This document shows, one piece after another, positions 30,010 through 39,000 of a stretch of 64,000 nt of DNA. The notes beneath the pieces were generated by a model, which was given only the letters and a program-made list of their open reading frames with translations, was not told the origin of the DNA and searched no databases. Position numbers and translations under genes: made by a program. Positions within the stretch are counted from its first letter, which is position 1; the number at the start of each line of letters is the position of its first letter. Origin of the DNA: a bacterium. Its GTDB lineage: Bacteria; Actinomycetota; Acidimicrobiia; Acidimicrobiales; CATQHL01. Location of the stretch: contig JAPPDX010000104.1 in assembly GCA_028824415.1 (NCBI GenBank), positions 18,058 to 82,057 on the forward strand. The letters are read 5' to 3'.

Positions 30010-32337
30010 ATGTCCAGCGACCTGCAAGGCCAGCACTACCCGGGTTTCGAGGGGCGTATCGGCCGGGTCTTCTCCACCTCGGAGCCGTGGTGGCCTCAGA
30101 AGCCAGCCGCGCCGGAGGGTTCGCCGAACGTCGTGATCGTGCTGGCCGACGACCTGGGCTATTCCGACGTGGGTTGCTACGGCTCGGAGATCGCCACGCC
30201 GGCGATCGACGCCCTGGCCGCGGCGGGGCTGCGCTACTCGAACTTCCACGTGACCCCCATGTGTTCGCCGACGCGTGCTGCGCTGCTGACGGGGTTGAAC
30301 CCGCATCTGGCCGGGATGGGGTTCGTGGCCAACGCCGATCCGGGGTTCCCGGGCTACGCCGGCGAGCTGCCGCGCAACCAGCCGTCGCTGGCGGAGATGA
30401 TGCGCGCCAACGGCTACGCCACGCTGGCGGTGGGGAAGTGGCACCTCTGCACTCCCGCCGACCTGTCCGACGCCGGCGACCGGAACTCGTGGCCGCTGCA
30501 GCGCGGGTTCGACCAGTACTACGGGTTCCTCGAAGCGCTCACGAACTTCCATCACCCGCACCGGCTGTACGAGGGCAACAGCGCCGTCCAGACCGACGAG
30601 TACCCGGAGGGCTATTACCTGACCGAGGATCTGACCGATCGGGCGGTGCGCATGATCCGCGAGGTGCGCCTCGGCGACCCGGACAAGCCGTTCTTCCTGT
30701 ATTACGCCCACGGGGCGGTGCATGCGCCGCTGCACGCCCCCGCGGCTGACATCGCCCGCCACCGGGGTCGCTATGACGGCGGTTGGGACCGGCTGCGTGA
30801 AGAGCGGCTGGCCCGGCAGATCCAGTTGGGGATCGTTCCGCCCGACACGGTGCTGCCGCCCCGCAACACCGAGCCCAACGAGGATGTCAGGGAGTGGGAC
30901 TCGCTGTCGGAGAACCAGCGCAGGGTCATGGCGCGCTACATGGAGGTGTACGCGGCCATGGTCGAGTCGGTCGATCGCAGTGTGGCCGCCATCCGCGACA
31001 CCCTCGAGGACCTGGGCGAACTCGACAACACGATCTTCGTCTTCACCAGTGACAACGGGGCGTCACGGGAGGGCGGCGAGTGGGGGACGCCCTCCTACTT
31101 CCAGGCCGTGGGCGAGATCTCCGGTACCCCCGGCGGGCACGGTGAGCCGATCGACGACGAGCTGGTCGCCGGCATCGACGCGATCGGCGGACCGACCACC
31201 TGGCCGCACTACCCGCGGGGATGGGCCATGGCCTGTAACACACCGTTCCGGCTGTACAAGCTCATGACCTACCGGGGCGGGCACTCGGTGCCGTTCGTGC
31301 TGTCGTGGCCGGCGGGGCCGGTCGGGCAGCGGAGGGTGATCCGCGACCAGTACGCCAACGTCACCGATCTCCTGCCCACCCTGGCGGACCTGCTGGGGCT
31401 CGAGGTGCCGAGCCGGCGGGAGGGTCTGGAGGCGGAGCCGCTCTCGGGGGTGTCGTTCGCGGCGTCGCTGACCGACCCCGCTGCGCCGTCGCTGCGGGAC
31501 GAGCAGTACTACGAGTGCGTCGGCCACCGGGCCTTCTACCGCGACGGCTGGGCGGCGGTGACCTTCCACCGGAACCGCACCCCGTTCAGCGAGGATCAGT
31601 GGGAGCTGTTCAACCTGCCGACCGATCTGAACGAGCTGCGCGACCTCGCCGAGGAGCGCCCCGACAAGCTGGCTGAGATGCTCCAGGGTTGGGAGGACGC
31701 CGCCTGGCGGAACCGGGTGTTCCCGCTCGACGAGGGAGTGGGACTGAAGACGGCGATGCGGCCACCGGCCGACGATCGGTTCGCCGGGCAGGTCCGCATC
31801 CCATCGGGTACGCCCACGCTGGAACGGGTGCGTTCCCAGCGACTGATCGGAGGCCGCTCGTTCCGCATCGACATCCGTCTCGACCATCGCCCCGGCGATG
31901 AGGGGGTGCTGGTCGCCCACGGCGGCCAGGAGGCCGGGTACGTGCTCTACGTCGAGGACGACCGGCTCTGCTTCGAGTTGAACGAAGCGGGCCGGCCCAA
32001 CCCGCTCGTACCGGCGCCGATCGGTGAGTGCTCCGAAATCGTCATCGACGTGCGGACTCCCGGCGACAAGCGCTGGGACATCGCAGTGAACGTCGACGGC
32101 CGGACCGCCATCTCCGGCCAGGGCCTGGTGCAACTCTCGGAGTTCCTGCCCTTCGAGGGCATCGATGTCGGCATCGACCGGCGCTCGCCGGTCTCGTGGC
32201 AGCTCTACGAGCGCCGCGGCAGCTTCCCGTACACGGGCCGGCTCGGCGAGGTCGTCTACACCCCCGGCGAGTACGCCGCCGACGCCCCCGAGACGCGCCT
32301 CGACGAACTCCGCCGCATCGGCCTCGCCCTGGAGTGA
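30010..32337 (+). CDS. Type I sulfatase (arylsulfatase family)
   Basis: 775 residues from the ATG at 30010 (GGGGAGAG just upstream). The formylglycine motif MCSPTRAALLTG has Cys85, which needs an activating enzyme not found in the window. Metal ligands appear in VIVLADDLGYSDVGCYG (about residues 40-56) and later in VFTSDNGASREGG (about 346-358); AVGKWHL supplies Lys and His (about 143-149). The C-terminal 200 residues resemble the long tail of PAS-type arylsulfatases, with a beta-rich module (GEVVYTPGEY). No signal peptide is visible, so the enzyme may be cytoplasmic. It hydrolyses sulfate esters. It precedes the FrhB-like gene by 8 bases. A sulfonate-type importer nearby would fit a shared sulfur-acquisition theme, which is inference. 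Confidence 0.93.
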   Translation: MSSDLQGQHYPGFEGRIGRVFSTSEPWWPQKPAAPEGSPNVVIVLADDLGYSDVGCYGSEIATPAIDALAAAGLRYSNFHVTPMCSPTRAALLTGLNPHLAGMGFVANADPGFPGYAGELPRNQPSLAEMMRANGYATLAVGKWHLCTPADLSDAGDRNSWPLQRGFDQYYGFLEALTNFHHPHRLYEGNSAVQTDEYPEGYYLTEDLTDRAVRMIREVRLGDPDKPFFLYYAHGAVHAPLHAPAADIARHRGRYDGGWDRLREERLARQIQLGIVPPDTVLPPRNTEPNEDVREWDSLSENQRRVMARYMEVYAAMVESVDRSVAAIRDTLEDLGELDNTIFVFTSDNGASREGGEWGTPSYFQAVGEISGTPGGHGEPIDDELVAGIDAIGGPTTWPHYPRGWAMACNTPFRLYKLMTYRGGHSVPFVLSWPAGPVGQRRVIRDQYANVTDLLPTLADLLGLEVPSRREGLEAEPLSGVSFAASLTDPAAPSLRDEQYYECVGHRAFYRDGWAAVTFHRNRTPFSEDQWELFNLPTDLNELRDLAEERPDKLAEMLQGWEDAAWRNRVFPLDEGVGLKTAMRPPADDRFAGQVRIPSGTPTLERVRSQRLIGGRSFRIDIRLDHRPGDEGVLVAHGGQEAGYVLYVEDDRLCFELNEAGRPNPLVPAPIGECSEIVIDVRTPGDKRWDIAVNVDGRTAISGQGLVQLSEFLPFEGIDVGIDRRSPVSWQLYERRGSFPYTGRLGEVVYTPGEYAADAPETRLDELRRIGLALE

Positions 32338-32345
32338 GGGTCGGG

Positions 32346-33575
32346 ATGAACGCCGGGGCTGGGCGCTCCATCGCGGAGATCGTCGCGAACGACCTGTGCG
32401 TCGGCTGCGGGTTGTGCGAGGCGCTCACCGAGGGCAGGGTCGAGATGGTGATGACAGCGGCCGGGGCGCTGCGGCCCTCGCCCACCGACGTGTTCACGTC
32501 CAGGGAGGAGGAGCGGATCCTTGCGGCCTGCCCGGGTGCAGTGGCAGAGGCTCGGGCCGAGGACGGAATCGATGTCGACATCGTGTGGGGGGCGTACCGG
32601 TGGATGGCGTATGCGTGGGCCGGCCGGCCCGACACGCGCCACCGGAGCGCCACCGGCGGGGTGCTGACCGCGCTGGGTGTCCATGTGCTGCGCGCGGGCT
32701 TGGCCGACTTCGTGCTTCACGTCGGAGCCGACCCGGATCGGCCCATGCGCAGCCGCTGGATCCTCTCGGAGGACCCGGAGTCGGTGCTGGCGAACACAAG
32801 CTCGCGCTACGGGCCCACCGCACCGCTCGCAGGTCTCACCGCAGCGCTCGAACGCCGGCGCCCCTTCGCGATCATCGCGAAGCCCTGCGACCTCGGGGCC
32901 GTGCACGCACTCTCGAGAACCGATCCGCGTGTCGACGAACTGTGCGTGGTCCGTCTGGCACTGGTCTGCGGCGGCCAGTCGCGCCTGTCCAAGTCGCAGG
33001 CGGTCCTCGCCGAGTTCGGCATCGAGGAGGACGAGGTGGCTCTGTTCCGCTACCGCGGTCACGGCAATCCGGGGCCGACGGTGGTGGAGACCACCGCCGG
33101 CGACCGCTTCACCAAGAACTACCTGGAGATGTGGGAGGACGAGTCCGGCTGGGACGTCGAGACTCGCTGCAAGCTGTGCCCCGACGCCCTGGGTGAGGCG
33201 GCCGACGTCGCCGCGGCCGACGTCTGGCCCGGCGGGTCGCCCACCGGCGAGGACGCCGGGTTCAACGGGATCATCGTGCGAACCGCGACCGGAGAGGACC
33301 TCGTGATCTCGGCGGTCGAAGCCGGAGACCTCGTGCTGGGAGATCCCATCACCCCCCGAACCTTCGACGGCCTGCAGCCGCACCAAGTGCGCAAGAAGGA
33401 GGCCTTGGCCGCTCGCTACCGGGGTCTGGCCGACGCGGGCGTCACCCCGATCGAGACCCGCGGGCTGCGGATCCCCGAACTCGGCCGCCGACTCGATGCC
33501 GAGCGGTTCGCCGATGAGCGCTCCGGCGCGGGCCGCAGAATCCGGGCAGCACGCGCGGCGGCTCCCCGCTGCTGA
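32346..33575 (+). CDS. Coenzyme F420 hydrogenase/dehydrogenase beta-subunit family (FrhB-like)
   Basis: About 409 residues from the ATG at 32346; a GTG at 32334 overlapping the sulfatase stop is possible. The Cys-rich N-terminus (LCVGCGLCEAL, then AACPGAVAEA) looks like a ferredoxin-type iron-sulfur site. The FrhB N- and C-terminal domains follow: HRSATGGVLTALGVHVL (about residues 101-117), AIIAKPCDLGAVHAL (about 177-191), FRYRGHGNPGPTVVE, and the second Cys site TRCKLCPDALGEAADVAAADVWPGG (about 278-302). The family carries FAD and iron-sulfur clusters and exchanges electrons with F420 in several enzymes. It is likely cotranscribed with the sulfatase. Whether the two act together is unknown. 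Confidence 0.85.
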   Translation: MNAGAGRSIAEIVANDLCVGCGLCEALTEGRVEMVMTAAGALRPSPTDVFTSREEERILAACPGAVAEARAEDGIDVDIVWGAYRWMAYAWAGRPDTRHRSATGGVLTALGVHVLRAGLADFVLHVGADPDRPMRSRWILSEDPESVLANTSSRYGPTAPLAGLTAALERRRPFAIIAKPCDLGAVHALSRTDPRVDELCVVRLALVCGGQSRLSKSQAVLAEFGIEEDEVALFRYRGHGNPGPTVVETTAGDRFTKNYLEMWEDESGWDVETRCKLCPDALGEAADVAAADVWPGGSPTGEDAGFNGIIVRTATGEDLVISAVEAGDLVLGDPITPRTFDGLQPHQVRKKEALAARYRGLADAGVTPIETRGLRIPELGRRLDAERFADERSGAGRRIRAARAAAPRC

Positions 33576-33714
33576 ACGGTCAGTAGGCGATGTCGAGGGC
33601 GAAGCGGAGCGCGCGGTCCAAGTCGGCACGGACCGGCTCGACCCGCGCCGATCCTCGGTGCCTGGGCGCGCATTGGTTGGGGTTGTCGCCGGCGCTCGGA
33701 ACTCGAGTCCGCGC

Positions 33715-34089
33715 TCATGGGCTCGCCGGCTCGAGCCACCATACGAACGACCCGACTTCCTCCAGCGCGGGGCCGTGCTCGACGAGGAAGGCGCCGAGTG
33801 CATCGGCCAGGACTCGCACATGGTCCGGGGCGGAGCGGGGGAACCGGCGAGGGTGAGTGAAGATCAGCCCGGAGTGCCGCTGCCCCGCAGCCGAGAGGTA
33901 CTGGTGCAACGGGGCGAAGTCCTTGACATTCTCGGTGACAATCGCCCGCTCGTCGGCCGTCGCGGCCCGCAGCAGGTCCTCGTCGGACATTCCGATGAGT
34001 TCTGCACGCTCCTTGACGGCGTCGTAGCCGTGGTCTCGCAGCCGGGCCGCAACCCGCGGGGCGTGCATCTCGTCGAGGAGGAGCCTCAC
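33715..34089 (-). CDS. PIN-like toxin, DUF5615 family
   Basis: 124 residues from the GTG at 34089, which overlaps the antitoxin stop (GTGA). DUF5615 signatures: VRLLLDEMHAPRVAARLRDHGYDA (about residues 1-24, with the first acidic residues), MSDEDLLRAATADERAIVTENVKDF (about 34-58) and HSGLIFTHPRRFP (about 71-83). DUF5615 proteins have a PIN-like fold with an acidic site and are the toxin partners of DUF433-like antitoxins. The upstream open frame is longer but lacks sense. Translational coupling to the antitoxin is typical for such modules. RNase activity is expected but not shown. Confidence 0.82.
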   Translation of the reverse strand: MRLLLDEMHAPRVAARLRDHGYDAVKERAELIGMSDEDLLRAATADERAIVTENVKDFAPLHQYLSAAGQRHSGLIFTHPRRFPRSAPDHVRVLADALGAFLVEHGPALEEVGSFVWWLEPASP

Positions 34090-34508
34090 CCCGACAGCAG
34101 CCTGCGCTCGCTCTCCCAGGTGGCCAACTCGCGGTTGGCAATGTCGTCGTTGTGCGCGATCTGTGCATCGATCTCGTCGGTGAACTCGGCGTAGTACCGG
34201 CTGGTCGTCCGGACCTGCGCGTCGGCGAGGCCAAGCTGGGCGGCCGCGGCGGTGACTCGCTCCTCGACGCTGCCCCGCAAACCTCGCAGCAGTCCGACGA
34301 CCTCCCACACGTCGGGTCCGGCGGCCAATCCGGCGCGCCGGCCGCTCTGCCCATCACGGAAAACGATCCCGGGATGAGCCTCCATGCGCAGGCCCTCGTC
34401 GATCAGACGCTCTCCTGCGGAGGAGATCGACTCCGCCCGCTGGGCGGCGCCCCGCTTAAGCCTCTCGTAGGCACCCGAGCGCTTGAACCGGATCGACAAC
34501 ACAGTCAT
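34086..34508 (-). CDS. DUF433-like antitoxin
   Basis: 140 residues from the ATG at 34508. The N-terminal part reads LSIRFKRSGAYERLKRGA; the middle contains HPGIVFRDGQSGRRAGLAAGPDVWEVVGLLR, the DUF433-type core that normally forms a winged helix-like DNA-binding unit; the C-terminus (YYAEFTDEIDAQIAHND) is a helix expected to bind the toxin. It precedes and overlaps the DUF5615 toxin gene. A palindrome lies directly before the ATG, suggesting autoregulation. There is no Shine-Dalgarno, so the message is likely leaderless. Confidence 0.75.
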   Translation of the reverse strand: MTVLSIRFKRSGAYERLKRGAAQRAESISSAGERLIDEGLRMEAHPGIVFRDGQSGRRAGLAAGPDVWEVVGLLRGLRGSVEERVTAAAAQLGLADAQVRTTSRYYAEFTDEIDAQIAHNDDIANRELATWESERRLLSG

Positions 34509-34533
34509 GGTGACAGTGTAGTCAATTGTCACC
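34509..34533 (-). promoter_or_regulatory. Palindromic operator and -10 box at the DUF433/DUF5615 operon
   Basis: GGTGACA (34509-34515) and TGTCACC (34527-34533) form an inverted repeat with an 11-base spacer, directly adjoining the antitoxin ATG. On the sense strand a -10-like TACACT lies inside the spacer and ends six bases before the ATG, giving a leaderless start. Binding of the antitoxin here would block the promoter. Confidence 0.6.
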
Positions 34534-34710
34534 GAAGCCGACGAGCCGTAGCGCTCAGAACCAGTCGATCCGCTCGGTGGCCGGCCGGGCCGCAGCGGCG
34601 CGAGAATCAACCAAGCCTGCATGACCTCGCGGAACGTCGTGCCCGAGGCGTGCAGGCTGTACCGGGCACGGCCGACCCGTCAGAATCATCCCGCTAGATT
34701 CTCGGCGGCC

Positions 34711-36360
34711 ATGGTTGCAGAGATCTACGAGACCACCGGCGCCGGGGCGGAGCCCGGGGGCGACTTCGATGCCATTGTCATCGGCGCCGGGGCGGCAGGG
34801 CTCTATGCGCTCCACCGGCTGCGAGGGCTCGGCTTCTCGGTGCGGGTGCTCGAGCAGGGCGACGGCGTCGGGGGGACGTGGTACTGGAACCGCTATCCCG
34901 GCGCCCGCTGCGACGTGGAGAGTTGGGACTACTGCTACTCGTTCTCCGAGGAGCTCGAGCAGGAGTGGGACTGGACCGAGCGCTTTCCCAGCCAACCGGA
35001 GCTGGAGCGCTACTTCAACCATGTCACAGACCGCTTCGACCTGCGGCGGGACATCCGGTTCGGCACCCGGGTGGAGCGGGCCCGCTTCGACGAGGGCCGC
35101 AACCGCTGGATTATCGACACGTCGGACGGGGCCACCGTCTCGGCCCGGTTCCTCGTGTCGGCGGCCGGCTGTCTCTCGGAGGTGAACAAGCCGCCGATCC
35201 CCGGTGCCGAGACGTTCGCGGGGGTACAGCACCACACCGCCCGCTGGCCCGCCGAGGGTGTGGACGTGGCCGGCAAGCGGGTCGGTGTGATCGGCACCGG
35301 CTCCAGCGGCGTGCAGGTGATCCCCCAGGTCGCCAAGACGGCCGAGCACGTCTACGTCTTCCAGCGCACCGCGCAGTACACCGTCCCGGCACGCAACCGC
35401 CCGCTCGACGACGAGGCCCGCCAGGAACTCCGCGACAGCTTCGCCGAGCGGCAGGAGTTCAAGCGCACGACACCCGCCGGGCTGTCCCGCCCCGTCGTCC
35501 CGGCTTCCTCGGACCTGGACGCAGCCGCCCGCGCCGAGATTCTCGAGGCCTCATGGCAACGGGGAGGGCCGGGCTTCGCCATGACCATCGACGACATCCT
35601 GACCAACCCGGAATCGAACGAGCGTGCCGCGCAGTTCGTGCGTGACAAGGTCCGGGCGAAGGTCGACGACCAGGACGTGGCCGAGAAGCTCGTGGACATC
35701 GACTTCCCGATCGGGGCCCGGCGGCTGATCGTCGACATCGACTACTTCGAGACCTACAACCGCCACAACGTCACGCTGGTGGACGTGAAAGCAGCACCGA
35801 TCACCGAGATCACGCCCCGGGGGCTGCGCACATCCGAGGGTCACTACGACCTCGACGTGCTGGTCTACGCCACCGGCTTCGACGGCATGACCGGGGCGCT
35901 GCTGTCGATGGACATTCGCGGGGTCGGCGGGATGGCGCTGCGGGACAAGTGGGCCGACGGGGCGGGCACCTACATCGGCCTGGTCGCCGCCGGGTTCCCG
36001 AACCTGTTCATGATCACCGGGCCGGGCAGCCCGGCGGTGTTCAGCAACGTCATGCTGTCGATCGAGCAGCACGTGGACTGGATCGCCGACTGCCTCGCCC
36101 ACATGGTCGAGGGCGGCTTCGAGCGCATCGACGCCGACCCCGAGGCCGAGGCCCGCTGGACCGCGCTCGTCGAGGATCTCGTCGCCCGCAGCATCGTCGG
36201 CAAGACGAACTCGTGGTGGACGGGTGCGAACATCCCCGGCAAGCCCCGCGGCATCACCATGTACCTGGGCGGAACCCACAACTACCGGGCCGCCTGCGAC
36301 AGGGTGGCCGCCAACGGCTACGAGGGGTTCACCCTCACCCGCTCGCCCGATCCGCCCTAG
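34711..36360 (+). CDS. Baeyer-Villiger flavin monooxygenase
   Basis: 549 residues from the ATG at 34711; the open frame extends 30 codons upstream without sense. The FAD Rossmann motif is AIVIGAGAAGLYAL (about residues 18-31), the BVMO fingerprint FAGVQHHTARWP matches FxGxxxHxxxWP (about 168-179), and the NADPH Rossmann motif is VGVIGTGSSGVQVIP (about 190-204). GGTWYWNRYPGARCDVES is the typical aromatic loop of cyclohexanone/phenylacetone-type enzymes. Such enzymes insert oxygen next to a ketone using NADPH and O2. Length is normal. It ends 22 bases before the convergent E2-like gene. The substrate is unknown. Confidence 0.95.
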   Translation: MVAEIYETTGAGAEPGGDFDAIVIGAGAAGLYALHRLRGLGFSVRVLEQGDGVGGTWYWNRYPGARCDVESWDYCYSFSEELEQEWDWTERFPSQPELERYFNHVTDRFDLRRDIRFGTRVERARFDEGRNRWIIDTSDGATVSARFLVSAAGCLSEVNKPPIPGAETFAGVQHHTARWPAEGVDVAGKRVGVIGTGSSGVQVIPQVAKTAEHVYVFQRTAQYTVPARNRPLDDEARQELRDSFAERQEFKRTTPAGLSRPVVPASSDLDAAARAEILEASWQRGGPGFAMTIDDILTNPESNERAAQFVRDKVRAKVDDQDVAEKLVDIDFPIGARRLIVDIDYFETYNRHNVTLVDVKAAPITEITPRGLRTSEGHYDLDVLVYATGFDGMTGALLSMDIRGVGGMALRDKWADGAGTYIGLVAAGFPNLFMITGPGSPAVFSNVMLSIEQHVDWIADCLAHMVEGGFERIDADPEAEARWTALVEDLVARSIVGKTNSWWTGANIPGKPRGITMYLGGTHNYRAACDRVAANGYEGFTLTRSPDPP

Positions 36361-36382
36361 CGGGGCTCGACGGAGACGCTTC

Positions 36383-36868
36383 TCAGGCGCCGGCGGCTGC
36401 GGCCGCGGTGACGTCGTCCTCGGTGACGCGGCCGCCGGGTCCGGTTCCGACGACCGAGCCGAGGTCGACCCCGAGGTCTGCGGCCCGGCGCCGGGCGCGC
36501 GGTGTGACCTGCCGGCGGGAGCCGCCCCCGGCGGTCGCGGGAGCCGGACGGTCGGGGACCGGATCTGCCGCCGCGACGGCCCGCGGCTCCTCTTCGGTGG
36601 CATCCCGCTGGTCCTCGGCGGCTCCGGCGGGGCCGATCACGGCCAGCAACTCGTTGACGGCGACGGTCTCGCCCTCGGGCACCAGGATGCGCTGGAGCAC
36701 CCCGCCGCCGGTCGAGACCAGTTCCTCGGTGACCTTCTCCGCCTCGATCTCGGCCACCACGTCGCCCGCCGCCACGTGGTCGCCCTCGCGCTTGAACCAG
36801 GTGATGATCGTGCCCTCCTGCATCCCCATGCCGAACTGGGGGAGGCGGATCTCGGTGACCGCGGTCAT
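36383..36868 (-). CDS. Short E2-like protein: lipoyl domain plus E1/E3-binding domain, no acyltransferase domain
   Basis: 161 residues. An N-terminal lipoyl domain (IRLPQFGMGMQEGTIITWFK, lipoyl Lys in EAEKVTEEL at about residue 45) is joined by an Ala/Pro-rich linker to a peripheral subunit-binding domain (TPRARRRAADLGVDLGSVVGTGPGGRVTEDDV, about 123-155). A full dihydrolipoamide acyltransferase would continue with about 230 residues ending in the HxxxDG active site; here the frame stops. The gene overlaps the E1 beta stop (ATGA). It may be a swinging-arm subunit that uses an acyltransferase encoded elsewhere, or a truncated E2. Confidence 0.88.
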   Translation of the reverse strand: MTAVTEIRLPQFGMGMQEGTIITWFKREGDHVAAGDVVAEIEAEKVTEELVSTGGGVLQRILVPEGETVAVNELLAVIGPAGAAEDQRDATEEEPRAVAAADPVPDRPAPATAGGGSRRQVTPRARRRAADLGVDLGSVVGTGPGGRVTEDDVTAAAAAGA

Positions 36869-37833
36869 GCCATCAGTTGGCGGGCGGCGGCTGCGATCCG
36901 ATCGGCACTCGGGTACAGGGGACGCTCGAGGGCGGCGCTGTAGGGGATCTGCGTGTGGGGCGTCGTCACCCGGCTGATCGGCGCCTGCAGGTCCCAGAAC
37001 CCCTCCTCGGCGACGATCGCGGCCACCTCCGAGGCCACCGAGCCCATCTCGTGGGCGGGATCGGCGACGACGAGCCTGCCGGTCTTGGCGACCGAGGCCA
37101 GCACGGTCTCGCGGTCCAGGGGCACGATCGACCGGAGGTCCACCACCTCCGCCGAGATCCCCTCGCCGGCCAGTTCCTCGGCCGCCGCCAGGGCATGGGA
37201 GACGGCGCCCGCCAGGGCGACGACGGTGACATCGTCGCCTTCCCGCTTCACATCCGCCTCGCCGAGCGGCACGACGTGGTCGCCGTCGGGCACCTCGCCA
37301 CGCTGGCCCCACAGGCCGCCGTCCTCGAAGCTGATCACGGGGTCGTCGTCGCGGATCGCCGCCTTGAGCATCCCCTTGGCGTCGGCGGGCGTGGCCGGCG
37401 CGATGAGTTTCAGGCCGGGGATCGTCATGAGCGTGGGGTAGGGGCGATCTGAGTGCTGGGCGGCGTTGCCGCGGTTGTAGAGCATGGGCGCCATCAGCGT
37501 GATCGGCAGCTTCGCCTGCCCGCCGTAGAGATAGGTCGACTTGGCGATGATCGAGACGAGCTGGTCGAACGCCACGTACACGAACGGGGCGATCAGCATG
37601 TGCACCACCGGACGCATCCCCACCATGGCCGCGCCGGCGCCCGCCCCGACGAAGCCGGCCTCGGAGATCGGCGTGTCACGCACCCGCTCCTCGCCGAAGC
37701 GCTCCGCCAGCCCTGCGGTGGATCCCATCAGGGCCCAGGTCACGTCCTCGCCCATCACGAAGACCGACTCGTCGCGCTCCATCTCCTCGACCAGCGCCTC
37801 GTTGAGCGCCTCGAGGTAGGTGACGGTGTGCAT
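36865..37833 (-). CDS. 2-oxoacid dehydrogenase E1 beta subunit
   Basis: 322 residues from the ATG at 37833 (GAGGG seven bases upstream); an ATG at 37851 that overlaps E1 alpha is the alternative. It matches the PdhB/AcoB/BkdB type: VFVMGEDVTW (about residues 23-32), RDTPISEAGFVGAGAGAAMVGMRPV (about 51-75), QAKLPITLMAP, QHSDRP, and the C-terminal transketolase domain (VVALAGAVSHAL, VVDLRSIVPLD). With E1 alpha it forms the thiamine diphosphate-dependent heterotetramer that decarboxylates a 2-oxoacid. The substrate (pyruvate, acetoin or branched-chain) is not decided by the sequence. Confidence 0.93.
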   Translation of the reverse strand: MHTVTYLEALNEALVEEMERDESVFVMGEDVTWALMGSTAGLAERFGEERVRDTPISEAGFVGAGAGAAMVGMRPVVHMLIAPFVYVAFDQLVSIIAKSTYLYGGQAKLPITLMAPMLYNRGNAAQHSDRPYPTLMTIPGLKLIAPATPADAKGMLKAAIRDDDPVISFEDGGLWGQRGEVPDGDHVVPLGEADVKREGDDVTVVALAGAVSHALAAAEELAGEGISAEVVDLRSIVPLDRETVLASVAKTGRLVVADPAHEMGSVASEVAAIVAEEGFWDLQAPISRVTTPHTQIPYSAALERPLYPSADRIAAAARQLMA

Positions 37834-37843
37834 GGCGGGACCC

Positions 37844-38821
37844 TCAGGCATCGATCGGGTTGGTGAACAGGTGCGTGAAGGCGGCCTCCGGCGGAGGGGT
37901 GGGGCTCGAGCGGGCGAACTCCAGCGCCTCGGCCAGTTCTGCCTCGACCTCCTTGTCGATGACGTCCAGCTCGTCGCCGTCGACGCCTCGTTCTCCCAGC
38001 GTGTCGCGGAACAGCACGAGCGGGTCGCGCCGGGTCCGCCAGTGCTCGATCTCGGCGGGGTCGCGATAGTTCTCGATGCGGATGCCGATGGCGTGGTTGT
38101 CGAACCGGTAGGTCATCGTCTCCACCAGGCTCGGCCCCTCGCCCCGCCGCGCCCGCGCCACGGCCTCGCTGACCGCTTCGTACACGGCGAGCACGTCCTG
38201 GCCGTCCACGGTGACGCCGGGTATGCCGTAGCCCGCGGCACGCTCCGACACCTGCTCGACCGCCATCGTCTTGTGTGCCGCGGTCAACTCGCCGTAGCCG
38301 TTGTTCTCGCACACGTAGATCGCCGGGAGCGTCCAGATTGCCGCCAGGTTCAACGACTCGTGGAACGTCCCCTGGTTCGAGGCGCCGTCACCGAAGAAGC
38401 AGAGGGTCACGCGGTCGATGCCCTGCATCTTCGAACCCAGCGCCGCTCCCGCCGCCACCGGCAGGCCGGACCCGACGATCGAGGTCTCCCCGAGGCTCCC
38501 CACCGAGAAGTCCGACAGGTGCATCGACCCGCCCTTGCCCTGGTTGACCCCGGTCTCCTTGCCCATCAACTCGGCGAGCAGGCCATCCAGCGCCGCCCCC
38601 TTGCCGATGGGGTGGCCGTGCGAACGGTGGGTGCCCACCATGTAGTCGTCGGTGCGGAGCGCCATGCACGCTCCGACGATCGAAGCCTCCTGGCCGGTGG
38701 AGGTGTGAAAGGCGCCGTAGAGCTCACCGGCCAGCAGGAGTTCCTTGGTGGTGGCCTCGAACTGCCGGATGCGCGACATGCGCCGGTACATCTCCCGCAG
38801 ATCGTCGCCTGTGACCCTCAT
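37844..38821 (-). CDS. 2-oxoacid dehydrogenase E1 alpha subunit
   Basis: 325 residues from the ATG at 38821 (AGAGGAG six bases upstream). The thiamine diphosphate motif starts with [18 protein letters not shown] and ends in NNGYG (about residues 152-187), binding the cofactor through Mg. [31 protein letters not shown] and GGSMHLSD are conserved E1 alpha elements, and the phosphorylation-loop region [19 protein letters not shown] resembles acetoin-type E1. It is the first gene of the operon E1 alpha, E1 beta, E2-like. Divergent from the SDR at 39001. The E1 pair looks complete and functional. Confidence 0.94.
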   Translation of the reverse strand: MRVTGDDLREMYRRMSRIRQFEATTKELLLAGELYGAFHTSTGQEASIVGACMALRTDDYMVGTHRSHGHPIGKGAALDGLLAELMGKETGVNQGKGGSMHLSDFSVGSLGETSIVGSGLPVAAGAALGSKMQGIDRVTLCFFGDGASNQGTFHESLNLAAIWTLPAIYVCENNGYGELTAAHKTMAVEQVSERAAGYGIPGVTVDGQDVLAVYEAVSEAVARARRGEGPSLVETMTYRFDNHAIGIRIENYRDPAEIEHWRTRRDPLVLFRDTLGERGVDGDELDVIDKEVEAELAEALEFARSSPTPPPEAAFTHLFTNPIDA

Positions 38822-39000
38822 AGTGTGCTCCTCTGACCGCACCTGCGGCGGTCATGCTACGCCGGTCGCCGTGGGCGAGCCCCGATTGCGCCCGGGTTCG
38901 AGCGGGGCGGCCTGGCCGGCCCCCGCTATGTTCACGGTCTGGAACCGGCGAGCAGACGGCATGCCACCCGCGGCGCCGGGACGGGTGGTGAGAGGCAGTG

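Noticed and set aside
32256..33821. Minus-strand open frame of 521 codons
   Set aside because: Antisense of the FrhB-like gene; no domain seen.
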